A stretch of DNA of 64,000 nt from Erwinia persicina NBRC 102418 (GCF_001571305.1 NZ_BCTN01000007.1:170691-234690), one strand, 5' to 3'; positions 37,294 through 50,552 are shown, counted from the first letter of the stretch. Made by a program: numbers and translations. Notes: generated by a model from the sequence alone, not told the origin.

Positions 37294-40200
37294 TCACTTG
37301 CCGCCAACATCGCGTGGTTTGCGCAGCACTTCATCAATTTTCGGTTTATCTATTGGGCCGCTGATATGGTATCGCAACACAGAGATTTTACTCCACAGCG
37401 GCCCGAGTACCTTGCTGGCGGCAAACACTGCGGCACCAATCACCGGATTCACCGCAAAGGCCGTAGCCACGCCGACAGTGGCCGAAATTTCCGGGGCCAC
37501 CACGGCTTCCATATCAATCTGCCGCTGCACCAGATCCACCTTACCTTTCATGGCAATATCAGCTTCGAGCCCGTCCACCAGCAGGTTATCGGTGTGCATC
37601 ACACCGTTTTCAATCCACGCCGTACCGTTAACAGAATCGAAGTAGAAGCCCTGACTGAAGGTGTCGCTGAAATCAAGGCGCAGCTTACGCAACAGCGAGT
37701 CGAAGCTGACCAGGCGCAGCAGCTGTCCGGCCCGCCCGGTTGAAACATCGGCTATCTGCCCGGCACCCAGATGTGATTTTAATACGCCGCTCAGCGAGGC
37801 TTCCGAGGGCTGCCAGGGGGCAGACTGCCAGTGCAGGTCATACTCAAATTTAAACGGCGAATCACGCAGCGGTGAGCTGACGCCGAACCAGTTTGTTGCA
37901 TCATTGATTTTTTTGCCGCTCAATACGCCTTTCAGTGACGTGCGCTGCTCGCCAGGTTTATTTACCCATTCGCCATTAACGGTCAGCTGTGCATTACCGC
38001 TGTCAATCAGCCCGTTCTCCAGCTTGAGCGTATCACCGGACGGCGTCAGCGCTCCCTTGATACGGCCAAATTTCTGCCCACGCAACCAGCACTCCTCACA
38101 GTTCAGCCGTAGCGCAGGCCAGTGGCTGAAGTTTACTGCCGTGGCATCGGTCGGCAGCGGTGAAGATGTCCCCTGACTCTCCCACTGCGGGTTGTAGTAA
38201 AGGTATTTCAGATTAGCCAGCCACGGGCCTTTCTGTGTCGTCACCAGAGAGCCGCGAATGGACTTGCCCTCTGCATTGACGGTCATCTCGCCGGCGACGC
38301 TCTGAGTCAGTGTGGCGGTCAGATCATCCCACTGCTGGCCGGCCAGCGTCAGTGCCGGAGTATGCACGCGGATGTTGCCCGGTAGCATCGTGGTACCGGT
38401 TTTTCCACCGCCCCCGATGCCGCTTCCCGCCCCCATCAGGCCAAGCCAGGCCTCACCGTCGAGCGCAGGCAGATTCAGAACCATCCCGCGGCTGTCTGGC
38501 AGCGCCGGGGTCTGTTTCGCATCATTTTCCCAGATACCCCGGTCAACCTTAAGCTGTTTGTCCAGTAGCCAGCGGCTGTTAAACCGGTGACGATCGCCAA
38601 CTGAACCACTCACCTCAACGCTGTCCAGATTACCTTTCGCTACCACCTTAACCGGAAGCGCATTACCGCCCTTTTTATCGAGCGGTGAGGGTAAGTGACT
38701 GCTCACATTTTTCAGATCGCCATCGATATTAATCTGGTAACGGGCTCCCCCCGTATGCGGTAATGTCACCAGCACATTGCTCTGCCACGGCAGATGGCCG
38801 CCCAGCTTTTTACGCACCGCCTCCGGGACAGCGGTCATGGTGCCAGGCTGCCAGTCGGCTTTGAGATCCACACCGATTTGGTACTCTTTTTCACCTTCAC
38901 GGGTGTTAAAACTGACGCCGACAGGCTGGCCAAACCAGCGCGCGGTCATGGCATCGCTTTTCAGGTCGCCGTTATCGTAGGTAAAGTGCCCGGTCAGCGC
39001 GTCAAATTGGGTATCCAGCGGCTTAATCAGCAGCGAGTTATGTGCGAAATTGACATCGCCCGTCGCCCGGACATCCTTGCCATCCAGCGGTATATCAAGA
39101 TGTAAGCGCCCACTAACATCGCCGCCGATTTGCAGTTCATCAAGCGCCGAACCTAACGAAGCTTTCAGCGGAGACTGATTAAAATAGTCGCGTATCTGCG
39201 GCCCACCGCCGCTGATCTCGCCGTCAATAATCAGTTTCTCCTTCAGATAGTCAGGGATCACGGCCGAAATGTTGTGACCGTTAACCTCGCCCAGCTTGAT
39301 GTCCGCGGCGCGCATCCACAGGCCGTTATTCGCGAAGTCGAGGTCAATGTCCAGGTTTTCCAGCGCAGGCCAGCCGGGTTCGAACTCATAGGTTGCCTGA
39401 CGCAGCGGCACGGCGACTTCAAACATGCCGTCATTATGTTTAAACGGGAACTGCTGCGGATTACCGGCAAAAAGCAGCGTCGCATTCTGTACCTGTCCGC
39501 CTTTCAGCGCCCCGCTGAGGTAGTCCGTTAGCGACGTCCCCATCAGGGGTTCCGGGAAATAGCGCCAGGCATCACCGGCATGAGTCAGGTTAATGCCGGC
39601 GAGAATATCAAGCTGGGGCGGCTGATCTTTCGCCTGCTGGTAACGGAAATCGCCCCGCGCCCACAGTGAACGAGCCTGAACGTCAAGCTGCTGGCCGGAC
39701 AGGGTCAGCCCCTGTTCTCCGTACTGCCAGCTGAGTGCGCCCGAAGCCTGGGCTATCTCCAGCGGTGCACGGAACATATCGCCATAGGGTAGCGTCGCCT
39801 GATGCAATGTGAACGACATTCGTCCGTCAGCCACTCCCCCCGCCAGTGTCCCGTTGAAGTGCTCCATGCCGGGAACAATCTTCCACTGCTGCCAGCTCAT
39901 ATCCCGCCATTGTGCCTGAAAACGCGTCCGTTCCGGCTGCTGAAGCGGCACGTCCAGCGCCAGCGCGTCGAGTCGTCCGCGCGGCTGGAGAGAGCGCCAG
40001 TTTTCCAGCAGTTGAGGGGAGAGTTTGGCAAACAGTGGGATCAGAGGTTCAAGGCGCTCAAGATCAAGATCGGTCGCCCTGACGCGTACTTCCTGACGAT
40101 GGTCAGGGCCAGGCAGTTGCGGATTTTCCGGCAGCCACAGCAGAGAGAACTGACCGTGTGGCCAGGGTTTGCCGTCGGTAATAAACCGCGTTTGCGGGAC

Positions 40201-41097
40201 GGTAATATTCCAGCCGCCGTTATAACGGCTGACGTGTGCGGTGAGGTTATCCACGCTGAGGTGGTGTGGCTGCCTGTCACCCAGCCAGTTAGCTCCCCCC
40301 TTCTTCAGCCAGATATCCCCGCCGTGTACATCGCCGTTTTCAACACTCATCCAGGCCGCAAGGCTGAAGCGCGCGCTTTCCAGACTGGTATTATCCCGCA
40401 TCCACTGCCCCAGCCAGGGCTTTACATCGACATCATCGGCCTGCATCCAGACCCGTCCCGTGCTGAGGTAACCGTTTTTATCGCTGAGATCCAGCCGCAG
40501 TTGCACCACGCCATGCTGGCCGGTAAAACTGGACAGGCTGACCAGCCCTTCCGCACGGTGCCGGGTCTCTTCGTTCAGCCAGGAGAGCTGGGGAATGGCC
40601 AGCGTGGCACGCTGACCGGAAAGAGTGACAAAACTGATCTGGCTGTCGCGGAGGTCAAAATGGTCAAACTGACGCAGGAAGAGGTCGTTCAGCCGTTCAG
40701 TTTGAAAATCTGACTGCTGCTGATTGCCGCCCGTTAACGGTGTATTGGTGACCAGGTTAAGCTGCCAGAAGGTCAGGTCGCGGAACTGCCAGCGCAAATG
40801 CAGCAGAGACTGCCAGACATCCAGTGCCAGTGTCACGCGCTGTATTTTCAGCCCACCGCCGTCGGGGAAGTCAGCCTGGATGTTTTTTATTTCCAGGCGC
40901 GGACCGAAGTTCTCCCACTGACCTTCCAGGGAACTGGCCTGTATCTTCAGGCCAGCAGCCGCTGAAACCTGCTCAAGAATGGGCGTACGCCAGCTATTCA
41001 TGTGCGGCATCAGCAGACGTAAGCCACTAACCAATAGCGCAGTCACTACAACCAGTGTTGCGCCTGTTAGTAGCAAAATTCTGGGCAATTGCCTCAC
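37294..41097 (-). CDS. yhdP: AsmA-like envelope protein YhdP
   Basis: Large inner-membrane anchored periplasmic protein; in E. coli YhdP, TamB and YdbH together are needed for phospholipid transport to the outer membrane. I take the GTG at 41097 (read VRQLPRILLLTG) as start because AAGGAG lies eight bases before it and the result, 1267 residues, equals the E. coli length; an ATG at 41121 would add eight residues. An N-terminal helix (about 5-25) is followed by DUF3971 and AsmA_2-type repetitive beta structure, and the conserved end APEISATVGVATAFAVNP with KVLGPLWSKISVLRYHISGP. Confidence 0.95.
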   Translation of the reverse strand: MRQLPRILLLTGATLVVVTALLVSGLRLLMPHMNSWRTPILEQVSAAAGLKIQASSLEGQWENFGPRLEIKNIQADFPDGGGLKIQRVTLALDVWQSLLHLRWQFRDLTFWQLNLVTNTPLTGGNQQQSDFQTERLNDLFLRQFDHFDLRDSQISFVTLSGQRATLAIPQLSWLNEETRHRAEGLVSLSSFTGQHGVVQLRLDLSDKNGYLSTGRVWMQADDVDVKPWLGQWMRDNTSLESARFSLAAWMSVENGDVHGGDIWLKKGGANWLGDRQPHHLSVDNLTAHVSRYNGGWNITVPQTRFITDGKPWPHGQFSLLWLPENPQLPGPDHRQEVRVRATDLDLERLEPLIPLFAKLSPQLLENWRSLQPRGRLDALALDVPLQQPERTRFQAQWRDMSWQQWKIVPGMEHFNGTLAGGVADGRMSFTLHQATLPYGDMFRAPLEIAQASGALSWQYGEQGLTLSGQQLDVQARSLWARGDFRYQQAKDQPPQLDILAGINLTHAGDAWRYFPEPLMGTSLTDYLSGALKGGQVQNATLLFAGNPQQFPFKHNDGMFEVAVPLRQATYEFEPGWPALENLDIDLDFANNGLWMRAADIKLGEVNGHNISAVIPDYLKEKLIIDGEISGGGPQIRDYFNQSPLKASLGSALDELQIGGDVSGRLHLDIPLDGKDVRATGDVNFAHNSLLIKPLDTQFDALTGHFTYDNGDLKSDAMTARWFGQPVGVSFNTREGEKEYQIGVDLKADWQPGTMTAVPEAVRKKLGGHLPWQSNVLVTLPHTGGARYQINIDGDLKNVSSHLPSPLDKKGGNALPVKVVAKGNLDSVEVSGSVGDRHRFNSRWLLDKQLKVDRGIWENDAKQTPALPDSRGMVLNLPALDGEAWLGLMGAGSGIGGGGKTGTTMLPGNIRVHTPALTLAGQQWDDLTATLTQSVAGEMTVNAEGKSIRGSLVTTQKGPWLANLKYLYYNPQWESQGTSSPLPTDATAVNFSHWPALRLNCEECWLRGQKFGRIKGALTPSGDTLKLENGLIDSGNAQLTVNGEWVNKPGEQRTSLKGVLSGKKINDATNWFGVSSPLRDSPFKFEYDLHWQSAPWQPSEASLSGVLKSHLGAGQIADVSTGRAGQLLRLVSFDSLLRKLRLDFSDTFSQGFYFDSVNGTAWIENGVMHTDNLLVDGLEADIAMKGKVDLVQRQIDMEAVVAPEISATVGVATAFAVNPVIGAAVFAASKVLGPLWSKISVLRYHISGPIDKPKIDEVLRKPRDVGGK

Positions 41098-41256
41098 ACA
41101 CCTCTCCTTGTCTTCCGTCACAACGGATGCTCAGTCACTAAAAATCGGTTGGTTGTCCCGCAAGCAACTCCCGACAAGGCAGTTCAAGCCATACGATGCA
41201 GTTTACCCCAGCTTATGGCGTTTTATTAGCGTATAACCGGGATAGGCACGCTGAAT

Positions 41257-42726
41257 TTACATCATGACCACGTCAAATTGCTCCTGGGTATAAAGCGGCT
41301 CAATTTGTACCTTAACCTGTTTACCGACAAAGAGTTCCACTTCAGCCAGCGCATGAGACTCATCGCTTTTAAGCGCTTCCCCCACGGACGGAGAGGCATA
41401 AACCAGGAAACGATCGGAATCATAGGCATGATGGACGCGAACAATTTCACGCATAATTTCAAAGCACACCGTTTCCACCGTCTTCAGAGTGCCACGCCCC
41501 TTGCAGACCGGGCAGTCCTGGCAGAGAACGTGCTCAATACTTTCACGTGTCCGTTTACGCGTCATCTCGACCAGCCCCAGCTGCGAGAAGCCGTTAACCC
41601 CGGTTTTTACCCGATCCTTGCTTAACGCCTGATCCAGGGAATGCAGCACGCGCCTGCGGTGCTCATCGTTATTCATATCAATGAAATCAATGATAATGAT
41701 ACCGCCGAGATTGCGCAGTCGCAGCTGGCGGGCAATCGCCTGTGTCGCTTCAATATTAGTATTGAAGATAGTTTCTTCAAGATTACGGTGGCCGACGAAA
41801 GCACCGGTATTGATATCAATGGTCGTCATGGCCTCGGTCTGATCGATAATCAGATACCCACCAGATTTCAGTTCAACTTTTCGGTCAAGGGAACGCTGGA
41901 TCTCATTTTCCACATCAAACAGGTCGAAAATAGGCTGCTTTCCGGTGTAAAGCTCCAGCTTCGCGGTCATCTCTGGAATATATTCACCGGTGAACTCCAC
42001 CAGATGCTCAAAGGTCTGACGTGAGTCAATGCGAATCCGGTCCAGTGCGGCACCGGCAAAGTCGCGCAGGATGCGTTGCGACAGGGCGACTTCACCATAC
42101 AGGCGACAGCGGGTCTGATTGCGTTTCTTGCGCTCAATGACTTTCGTCCACAGGCGCTTCAGGAAAGCGGCATCAGATGCCAGTTCTTCTTCACCCACAC
42201 CTTCTGCTGCCGTGCGGATAATATAGCCGCCCAGCTCATCGCAGTAGCCCGCCACCACCGCTTTCAGGCGATCGCGCTCGGCTTCGCTCTCAATGCGCTG
42301 TGATACGCCCACGTGTGACGCACCCGGCATAAAGACCAGATAGCGCGACGGTAAGGTAATATCCGTCGTCAGCCGCGCACCTTTGGTGCCAAGTGGATCT
42401 TTCACAACCTGTACCATCAGATCCTGACCCTGACGCACCAGTTCGGAGATATCACGCACAATAAAGTTTTTCTTTTCGTCACGCGCGACACATTCGGTAT
42501 GCGGCATGATGTCAGAAGCGTGCAGAAACGCCGCTTTTTCCAGACCAATGTCCACAAACGCAGCCTGCATTCCGGGCAGCACACGGCTGACGCGGCCTTT
42601 GTAGATATTACCGACGATGCCGCGGCGCGCCTCACGCTCGATATGAATTTCCTGCAGAATGCCACCGTCGATGTAAGCCACTCGGGTTTCTGACGGCGTA
42701 ATATTTACCAGTAGTTCAGCTGTCAT
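41257..42726 (-). CDS. rng: Ribonuclease G
   Basis: Endoribonuclease that matures the 5' end of 16S rRNA and some mRNAs. The 489 residues are those of the RNase E/G catalytic half: S1 domain (about 35-125), 5' sensor region, catalytic D304 (TTIDINTG) and D347 ([10 protein letters not shown]), and the zinc-link CQDCPVC. The start overlaps the end of yhdE by 11 bases. It follows mreBCD-yhdE and precedes yhdP in one leftward cluster. Confidence 0.98.
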   Translation of the reverse strand: MTAELLVNITPSETRVAYIDGGILQEIHIEREARRGIVGNIYKGRVSRVLPGMQAAFVDIGLEKAAFLHASDIMPHTECVARDEKKNFIVRDISELVRQGQDLMVQVVKDPLGTKGARLTTDITLPSRYLVFMPGASHVGVSQRIESEAERDRLKAVVAGYCDELGGYIIRTAAEGVGEEELASDAAFLKRLWTKVIERKKRNQTRCRLYGEVALSQRILRDFAGAALDRIRIDSRQTFEHLVEFTGEYIPEMTAKLELYTGKQPIFDLFDVENEIQRSLDRKVELKSGGYLIIDQTEAMTTIDINTGAFVGHRNLEETIFNTNIEATQAIARQLRLRNLGGIIIIDFIDMNNDEHRRRVLHSLDQALSKDRVKTGVNGFSQLGLVEMTRKRTRESIEHVLCQDCPVCKGRGTLKTVETVCFEIMREIVRVHHAYDSDRFLVYASPSVGEALKSDESHALAEVELFVGKQVKVQIEPLYTQEQFDVVMM

Positions 42727-43309
42727 CTTGACCTCTCACTTCACGCAGCGACTGGAAGTGGCTAAACAGTTCGGCTGTTTCCACCAGAGGCAGTCCTACA
42801 ACCGCGTGATAGCTTCCGTTAATTTTTCTGACAAAGTTGCCGCCCAGCCCCTGAATACCATAAGCGCCGGCTTTATCCATCGGTTCACCGCTGGCGATAT
42901 AATCCGCAATGTCTTTCGGGGTTAATGTGCGGAAGGTCACCTCAGTGATGACAAGACATTCAAGCGTCTGCTGACGGTCAGCAAGGGCAACGGCCGTCAT
43001 CACCTCATGGGTCTGGCCGGAGAGCATAGTCAGCATGGCGGACGCCGACTCAACATCAGTGGGTTTTTCCAGCACACGATTATTGAGCACCACAATCGTA
43101 TCTGCCCCCAGTACCGGGAGATCGATTTCCGCCACAGCGACACCAGCCTGGGCCTTATCCCGCGCCAGACGGCGAACATACTGCTCTGCCGTTTCGCCAG
43201 GCAGACGCTCTTCTTCGACCTCGTTAGCGAGGCGCTCGAAAGACAGACCCAGTTGCGTCAGCAGTTCGCGACGTCGTGGAGACCCGGAAGCCAGATACAG
43301 GGATAGCAT
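42716..43309 (-). CDS. yhdE: dTTP/UTP pyrophosphatase (Maf family) YhdE
   Basis: Hydrolyses dTTP, UTP and related modified nucleotides to monophosphates, a house-cleaning activity. The 197-residue Maf protein begins [18 protein letters not shown] and has the second motif [13 protein letters not shown]. Nine bases after mreD and overlapping rng. Confidence 0.95.
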   Translation of the reverse strand: MLSLYLASGSPRRRELLTQLGLSFERLANEVEEERLPGETAEQYVRRLARDKAQAGVAVAEIDLPVLGADTIVVLNNRVLEKPTDVESASAMLTMLSGQTHEVMTAVALADRQQTLECLVITEVTFRTLTPKDIADYIASGEPMDKAGAYGIQGLGGNFVRKINGSYHAVVGLPLVETAELFSHFQSLREVRGQDDS

Positions 43310-43318
43310 AATTGTCCT

Positions 43319-43807
43319 TTATTGTACGGCGAACTGGCGGCGAATTTTTCTCATCAGTAAGAACAGCCAGGGCCAGAGAATACCGTCGACGACGCTACTC
43401 CAGAATATTTCCGGGCGGAAGGAGACGTTAATCACCAGGAACTCAGACCAGAACACAATGACATCCATTGCCAGGGACAGCACCATCACCATCAGAGCCT
43501 GCTGCCACAACGCCAGATTACGAAAGAGCTGGAATTTGAATGCCACCAGATAGGCAACAATGCTGAAAGCCAGGGCACGAACGCCAAGCGTCGAACCCGA
43601 AATAAGATCCATTATAGATCCCATCACAAATCCGCTCCCGACGTTTACCCGGTGCGGTAGCGCCAGCACCCAGTAAATCAGAATCAGCAGCAGCCATGAC
43701 GGACGGTACATCAATAACTCTTCCGGCCAGGGCATAATTTGCAGTACGAGTGCGACCAGGAAAGAAAGCCAAATCACCCACCGCCCGTGGCTGCGGTAAC
43801 TACTCAA
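43319..43807 (-). CDS. mreD: Rod shape-determining protein MreD
   Basis: Inner-membrane protein of the elongasome. It has 162 residues with about five membrane helices. Its start overlaps mreC by four bases. The mreB-mreC-mreD order is standard. Confidence 0.96.
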   Translation of the reverse strand: MSSYRSHGRWVIWLSFLVALVLQIMPWPEELLMYRPSWLLLILIYWVLALPHRVNVGSGFVMGSIMDLISGSTLGVRALAFSIVAYLVAFKFQLFRNLALWQQALMVMVLSLAMDVIVFWSEFLVINVSFRPEIFWSSVVDGILWPWLFLLMRKIRRQFAVQ

Positions 43808-44838
43808 GGCTGGCCTCCATGCGTGGTGCGCTGCCGGACAGGTGCAACGCCCGTTTCCGGAGCCGTTGCCCCGGCAGCCGGAGAGGAGGATGTCGCAGGA
43901 GGTGCAGGAGGCCCCACAACTTCACTGGCACGCGGTAACACCTGCGGCATCATCTGCATCAGGCGTTCGTTAGCGACACGATGGACTTCGTTCGGGGCCA
44001 TCGGCATGGAGCCATTGCGATCCGCCCCCCACAGCAGCAGCAGATAGCGCAGGCGCTGAAGACCGGCAGTAGGACGGGCCTGAATCACGGTGTAAGCACG
44101 CTGGGTATCCACCTTCACAGAGGAGACAACCGCAACAGGATATCCTTCCGGGAAACGTCCCCCCAGGCCGGAGGTCACCAGCACATCGCCAACGCGAATA
44201 TCAGTATTGCCCGGCAGATGTTCAAGCTGCAGATCTTCGGTACATCCGTTGCCGGCAGCAATCACGCGGATATCATTACGCAATACCTGGATCGGCAGGG
44301 CATGGGAGGCATCGCAGATCAGCAGCACACGGCTGGTGATTTTCCCCACCGCCACGACCTGACCCACCACGCCTTTATCACTGATTACCGGCTGGCCTTC
44401 GTAAACACCGTTTACGCTGCCTTTATCGATTACCACCTGGTCGGTATAGGGATCGGTGCCCGTAGAGATCACCTGAGTCACCATTTTTTGCTCGTCCTGA
44501 CGCAGAGGTGAACCCAGCAGCTCGCGCAGGCGGGCATTCTCTTGCTTGAACTGACCCAGCATCAGCAGCTCGCTGTTTTTCAGCATCAGCTCACGGTGTA
44601 AGGCTTTGTTTTCCAGTTCAATCTGCTGGCGGGAGGCCAATGTTTCAGAAACATTGTCCAGAATTTTACGCGGCCCGTTGGCCAAAAAATAGAATGGACT
44701 GACTGCGGTGTCCATATAGGTGCGGATCTGGGAGAAAGCCCCCATTCGACTGTCGGCAACAATTACGCCTATTGCCACTATAACCGCTAAAAATAAGCGT
44801 AACTGCAGGGAAGGCCCCCTGCTGAACATCGGCTTCAT
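43804..44838 (-). CDS. mreC: Rod shape-determining protein MreC
   Basis: Bitopic periplasmic protein linking MreB filaments to peptidoglycan synthases (PBP2/RodA). The 344 residues comprise an N-terminal anchor (about 12-30), a coiled coil (about 70-110) and a double beta-barrel domain (about 115-275). The tail, rich in alanine and proline ([20 protein letters not shown]), is low complexity and typical of enterobacterial MreC. Confidence 0.96.
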   Translation of the reverse strand: MKPMFSRGPSLQLRLFLAVIVAIGVIVADSRMGAFSQIRTYMDTAVSPFYFLANGPRKILDNVSETLASRQQIELENKALHRELMLKNSELLMLGQFKQENARLRELLGSPLRQDEQKMVTQVISTGTDPYTDQVVIDKGSVNGVYEGQPVISDKGVVGQVVAVGKITSRVLLICDASHALPIQVLRNDIRVIAAGNGCTEDLQLEHLPGNTDIRVGDVLVTSGLGGRFPEGYPVAVVSSVKVDTQRAYTVIQARPTAGLQRLRYLLLLWGADRNGSMPMAPNEVHRVANERLMQMMPQVLPRASEVVGPPAPPATSSSPAAGATAPETGVAPVRQRTTHGGQP

Positions 44839-44907
44839 AAACTCGGCGTTTTCCTCGACAACATGAAAAAGGAGTGCGGACAGCGCCCCGGCACTCCTTC
44901 GGGCAAA

Positions 44908-46263
<1,356 letters not shown>

Positions 46264-48213
46264 CTAAACTCGATATCTTTGCGAATATTTTTTCACGCTG
46301 CTGTCAACAGGCTGAGAGGAAGCAAAAAAGTCGCCCTGCCCCCCCGTCACCCCCAGCTCCACCAGCGTTTGCCACTCTTCGCGCGAGCGAACCCCGGCGG
46401 CAAAAATCTGTGCCGACGTCTGCTTACTACTTTCCAGCAAACTCTGCACAAACAGCTGATTCTCAGTACGCCGGTGAATATTCCGCACCAGACCCGGATG
46501 CAGCTTAATCTGCCGCACCTGGAACTGTTTGATATACGCCGTACTGACCACTGTCAGCCCCGCCTGATTGACCACTACGCTACAGCCAAAACCATAGAGT
46601 AATCGGAACACAGGCTCTAAACGACTGATGTGTTGACACACATCCGCTTCTGCAAGTTCAAATAAAATACGTTTTCTTTGTGATTTAGTGCATTGCAGCA
46701 AATTATCGCGCAGCCAGTTCAGGAATGAACGCTGCAAGAGTGAGTCGAGCGTAAGAGGGATGGCAAGGGTTTCTTCGGGCCACAGCGTGATCAACGTCAG
46801 GATACGTTTCACCATCTGTCGGTCATAACGTTCGGCCAGCCCCAACTGCAATATCATAGGCAGGTACTCCGCTGAAAGCAGTTCTTTCTCCCCATCGAAG
46901 ATGCGTGGCATCATTTCGCGGTGACAGACCTCTCCCTGAGCGTTTACCGCCGGCTTTTGATACAGCCTTGGCCCACCACGATTCAGGGTATTTTCCAGTA
47001 AGGTGCGCCATTTAACGCTGCCGCGCGCAAAGTCCTGTTGCGCGCCCTCTCCCACCGACCAGTTATTCCCCCCCTGCAATGAAGCCTGACGCGTTGCAAG
47101 TTCGGCATTTTCCATCACCTGCTGGGTGGTCTGGCCGCTGTGCCAGCCGCTGATGCCGATATGGATCATATCGTCGCGATCGACCATGCGCGTGGAGGGC
47201 AGCGTATCGACTGCTTTGATCAACTGTGAAGCGATGCTGTCGGCATCTTTGACACTACGATGTGGCAACAATACCGCGAAGTCACTGCGAAAATAGCGCG
47301 CGAGCAGTGCGCCGGGATAGCGCAGTACAAACGTCGATAACAAATTGACCAGCGCAAACAGGTATTCCTGTACCTGAGCATGCCCCCAGCGCTCACGGAG
47401 GGTATCGAAGTCCGGCAGCCGGATAATCATCACCATACCGTGAGTCCCCACTGCTTCAGGATCCTCCAGCAATGTCGTGAGCTGGTTGTCAAAGAATAAT
47501 CGATTATTCAACCCGGTTCGGGCGTCCTGTGCTGCAAAGGAACGAATCAACGTATCAATGCGATTGTGCTGTTCCCCGGCCTCTTTTAAATCAGCCAGCA
47601 ACAAATCGATCGCGCTGCTGGCTTTCGATGGCCACTCATGTACCGACCCCGGCCTGACGCTATGGCGTTCCCCCTTAATGATGGCCCCCGCACGTTCCTC
47701 CAGACGTTCCATGCCCTCCAGCTGTCGTTTAAGCCAGCGGCGGGCCTGAAAGAGCAGCATCGTCATAATCACGACTACACCCAGCATCAATGAAAGACTG
47801 GTCGTTCCAATTAAGGAAAAAAACCAGGTGCGGGTTGAATCGACCCACTCAATACGAAGTGACATCTCCGGATGCCGCGAGAGGGGGATATGCATTTCGC
47901 GGTAGCGATTAGGTTCATCGTCCAGCAGCGGCTGCTGCTGGCGGGTGACCTGAATAAGACGTTTACCGCCCTGCTCCATCACAATATTTTCGATTTGCAG
48001 GGGATTCATCACATGGCTGAGCCACTGCTCAATCTGTTGGGGTGACTGAGTCTGTAACATGCTGTCAACATCGTCAGCCATCCGCTGGATCCGATATTCT
48101 GCCCTCTGATTGCTGAGGTAAAAGAAACTGAGTACGCTGCCCACCAGCATCAGTAACATCGCCAGCGAACACAGCAGGGTAATAATCGCAGAAAGCTTAG
48201 TGGTTAATCGCAT
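46264..48213 (-). CDS. csrD: RNase E specificity factor CsrD
   Basis: Membrane protein with degenerate GGDEF and EAL domains that targets the small RNAs CsrB and CsrC for RNase E decay; not a cyclic-di-GMP enzyme in E. coli. The start at 48213 (MRLTTKLSAIITLL) aligns with E. coli and gives 649 residues; an ATG 12 bases earlier is possible. Two membrane helices (about 8-30 and 130-155), a GGDEF-like domain in which HRSDF replaces the catalytic loop, and an EAL-like domain without the EAL motif. Ends in conserved GVTGGQGDFFASSQPVD. Confidence 0.95.
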   Translation of the reverse strand: MRLTTKLSAIITLLCSLAMLLMLVGSVLSFFYLSNQRAEYRIQRMADDVDSMLQTQSPQQIEQWLSHVMNPLQIENIVMEQGGKRLIQVTRQQQPLLDDEPNRYREMHIPLSRHPEMSLRIEWVDSTRTWFFSLIGTTSLSLMLGVVVIMTMLLFQARRWLKRQLEGMERLEERAGAIIKGERHSVRPGSVHEWPSKASSAIDLLLADLKEAGEQHNRIDTLIRSFAAQDARTGLNNRLFFDNQLTTLLEDPEAVGTHGMVMIIRLPDFDTLRERWGHAQVQEYLFALVNLLSTFVLRYPGALLARYFRSDFAVLLPHRSVKDADSIASQLIKAVDTLPSTRMVDRDDMIHIGISGWHSGQTTQQVMENAELATRQASLQGGNNWSVGEGAQQDFARGSVKWRTLLENTLNRGGPRLYQKPAVNAQGEVCHREMMPRIFDGEKELLSAEYLPMILQLGLAERYDRQMVKRILTLITLWPEETLAIPLTLDSLLQRSFLNWLRDNLLQCTKSQRKRILFELAEADVCQHISRLEPVFRLLYGFGCSVVVNQAGLTVVSTAYIKQFQVRQIKLHPGLVRNIHRRTENQLFVQSLLESSKQTSAQIFAAGVRSREEWQTLVELGVTGGQGDFFASSQPVDSSVKKYSQRYRV

Positions 48214-48247
48214 CCTTGTGCCCATTTAGCTACGGTTGTCGGGACAT

Positions 48248-48280
48248 CATTAACAGCGAACCGCAACCGTATTGTTAATG
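48248..48280. promoter_or_regulatory. AT-rich inverted repeat between csrD and acuI
   Basis: CATTAACA (48248-48255) and TGTTAATG (48273-48280) are perfect eight-base arms 17 bases apart, in the divergent gap between csrD and acuI. It could be an operator; no regulator can be named. Confidence 0.35.
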
Positions 48281-48437
48281 ACCAGATAACAGCCTGTGCA
48301 GATAAGCACCGGCGGAGAAAAATACCACACCCCACCTTACGATTGCTTGCCCGGTGTCAGATAAAAGCAGATTTTGAGGAGTATAGTCCCGTTAAGTCCT
48401 ATTTTAATTAATGACACCACTATTTCAGGAGATTCTC

Positions 48438-49415
48438 ATGCAGGCACTGGTTCTGGAACAGTCAGAAGGTAAAACCATCGCAGCCGTAAAGATGTTAAGT
48501 GCTGACAGCCTCCCCCCAGGCGAGGTGACCGTCGATATAGACTGGTCGGGCATCAACTATAAAGATGCGCTGGCGATCACAGGTAAAGGAAAAATTATCC
48601 GCCAGTTCCCGATGGTGCCAGGCATCGACTTCGCCGGTAACGTTCATACCAGTAGCGATCCCCGTTTCCACAGTGGTCAGCAGGTGCTGTTAACCGGTTG
48701 GGGCGTAGGTGAAAATCATTGGGGTGGGCTGGCCGAACAGGCGCGGGTTAATGCTGACTGGCTGGTCCCCATGCCGGAAGGCATGGACGGGCGCAAGGCG
48801 ATGATTATCGGCACGGCCGGTTTTACCGCCATGCTGTGTGTCATGGCGCTGGAAGAAGGCGGTATTACACCCGATAGCGGTGAGGTGCTGGTGACCGGTG
48901 CCAGCGGTGGCGTGGGGAGCACCGCCGTGGCGCTGCTCAGTACGTTGGGTTATCACGTGGTCGCCGTCAGCGGGCGTGAGTCAACCCATGATTATCTGTA
49001 TCAGCTCGGCGCGCAGGCGGTGCTGCCGCGCAGTACGTTTACTGCGGAATCCCGGCCGCTGGAAAAGCAACGCTGGGCCGGAGCCGTGGATACCGTGGGC
49101 GATCGGGTACTGGCGAGCGTGCTGGCACAGATGAATTACGGCGGGGTGGTGGCGGCGTGCGGTCTGGCAGGGGGCTTTGCTCTGCCCACCAGCGTTATGC
49201 CGTTTATCCTGCGCAACGTACGTCTGCAGGGCGTGGATTCGGTGATGACACCGGCACCGCGCCGTCGTGACGCCTGGAAGCGGCTGGTAAAAGTCCTGCC
49301 CCCCTCTTTTTATCAACAGGCAACGACAGAGGTTCCCCTGACAGAGGCCGTCACTGCCGCCGAAAAACTGCTGAATAACCAGAGCACCGGGCGCACGCTA
49401 GTGCGTATCCGCTGA
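48438..49415 (+). CDS. acuI: Acrylyl-CoA reductase AcuI (YhdH)
   Basis: NADPH-dependent reduction of toxic acrylyl-CoA to propionyl-CoA. The start at 48438 ([13 protein letters not shown]) has an AGGAG ribosome binding site and gives 325 residues; an in-frame ATG 27 bases upstream is not supported. It is a zinc-free MDR-family quinone-oxidoreductase-like protein with nucleotide motif [13 protein letters not shown] and NADPH-phosphate residues in SGRESTH. Confidence 0.95.
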   Translation: MQALVLEQSEGKTIAAVKMLSADSLPPGEVTVDIDWSGINYKDALAITGKGKIIRQFPMVPGIDFAGNVHTSSDPRFHSGQQVLLTGWGVGENHWGGLAEQARVNADWLVPMPEGMDGRKAMIIGTAGFTAMLCVMALEEGGITPDSGEVLVTGASGGVGSTAVALLSTLGYHVVAVSGRESTHDYLYQLGAQAVLPRSTFTAESRPLEKQRWAGAVDTVGDRVLASVLAQMNYGGVVAACGLAGGFALPTSVMPFILRNVRLQGVDSVMTPAPRRRDAWKRLVKVLPPSFYQQATTEVPLTEAVTAAEKLLNNQSTGRTLVRIR

Positions 49416-49546
49416 TTCTGGCGTTCCCCTGCCTGACGGCAGGGGAACGCGTCCAGGAAATTTCACATTTTCCAGCCGGGATTAGCGTAATGTCCGGCTC
49501 TGCGCCATGCTCAACATTATTACCCCACCATGTGCAAGGGTCGCCG

Positions 49547-50551
49547 ATGAAAACCGTTAATAAACTGACTGAAAATGATGTCACGCCGGAAAGCATTTTT
49601 AATACCCGCCGCAGGACGCTGCTTAAGACCCTTGGCCTGAGCGCTGCGGCCCTTTCATTACCCACCGCTGCCCGCGCGGATGTGCTGTCATGGTTTAAAG
49701 GGAACGATCGTCCGCCGGCCCCGGCGGGCAAGCCACTCGACTTCAGTAAGCCGCCGCAATATCAGTCCGACCTTGCCCTGACACCGGAAGATAAAGTGAG
49801 CGGCTATAACAATTTCTACGAATTCGGACTGGATAAAGCCGATCCGGCCGCCAATGCCGGCACGCTGAAAACGACCGACTGGAAAATAGAGATTGGCGGT
49901 GAAGTGGGAAAACCCATGACACTGGATATGGACGATATTTTTAAGCGTTTCCCTCAGGAACAGCGCATCTATCGTATGCGCTGCGTAGAAGCGTGGTCGA
50001 TGGTCGTCCCGTGGATTGGCTTTGAGCTGGGCAAGTTACTTAAGGCGGCTGAACCCACCAGCAATGCTCGCTACGTGGCCTTCCAGACCCTGTATGCCCC
50101 GGACCAGATGCCCGGCCAGCAGGATCGCTTTATCGGCGGTGGCCTGGATTACCCTTATGTTGAAGGACTGCGACTGGATGAAGCAATGCACCCGTTGACG
50201 CTCCTAACCACCGGCGTTTACGGTAAAGCGCTGCCTCCGCAAAACGGCGCGCCGATCCGCCTGACCGTTCCCTGGAAATACGGTTTTAAAGGCATCAAAT
50301 CGATTGTCAAAATCACTCTCGTTAAAGATATGCCGCCCACGACCTGGAATCAGCTCGCCGGTAATGAATACGGTTTCTTTGCCAATGTAAATCCTCATGT
50401 TGACCATCCGCGCTGGTCGCAGGCAACGGAACGTTTTATCGGCTCAGGCGGTATTCTGGATGTCAAACGCCAGCCTACCCTGCTGTTTAATGGCTATGCT
50501 GACCAGGTTGCTTCTCTCTACCGTGGGCTCGATCTGCGGGAGAACTTCTGA
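49547..50551 (+). CDS. msrP: Periplasmic methionine sulfoxide reductase catalytic subunit MsrP
   Basis: Molybdopterin enzyme that repairs oxidised methionines in periplasmic proteins with electrons from the quinone pool through MsrQ. The start at 49547 ([10 protein letters not shown]) gives 334 residues as in E. coli. It has a Tat signal ([10 protein letters not shown], cleavage near ARA|D, residue 44) and the molybdenum-ligand C146 in [10 protein letters not shown]. The two genes msrP and msrQ are separated by a single base. Confidence 0.97.
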   Translation: MKTVNKLTENDVTPESIFNTRRRTLLKTLGLSAAALSLPTAARADVLSWFKGNDRPPAPAGKPLDFSKPPQYQSDLALTPEDKVSGYNNFYEFGLDKADPAANAGTLKTTDWKIEIGGEVGKPMTLDMDDIFKRFPQEQRIYRMRCVEAWSMVVPWIGFELGKLLKAAEPTSNARYVAFQTLYAPDQMPGQQDRFIGGGLDYPYVEGLRLDEAMHPLTLLTTGVYGKALPPQNGAPIRLTVPWKYGFKGIKSIVKITLVKDMPPTTWNQLAGNEYGFFANVNPHVDHPRWSQATERFIGSGGILDVKRQPTLLFNGYADQVASLYRGLDLRENF

Positions 50552-50552
50552 G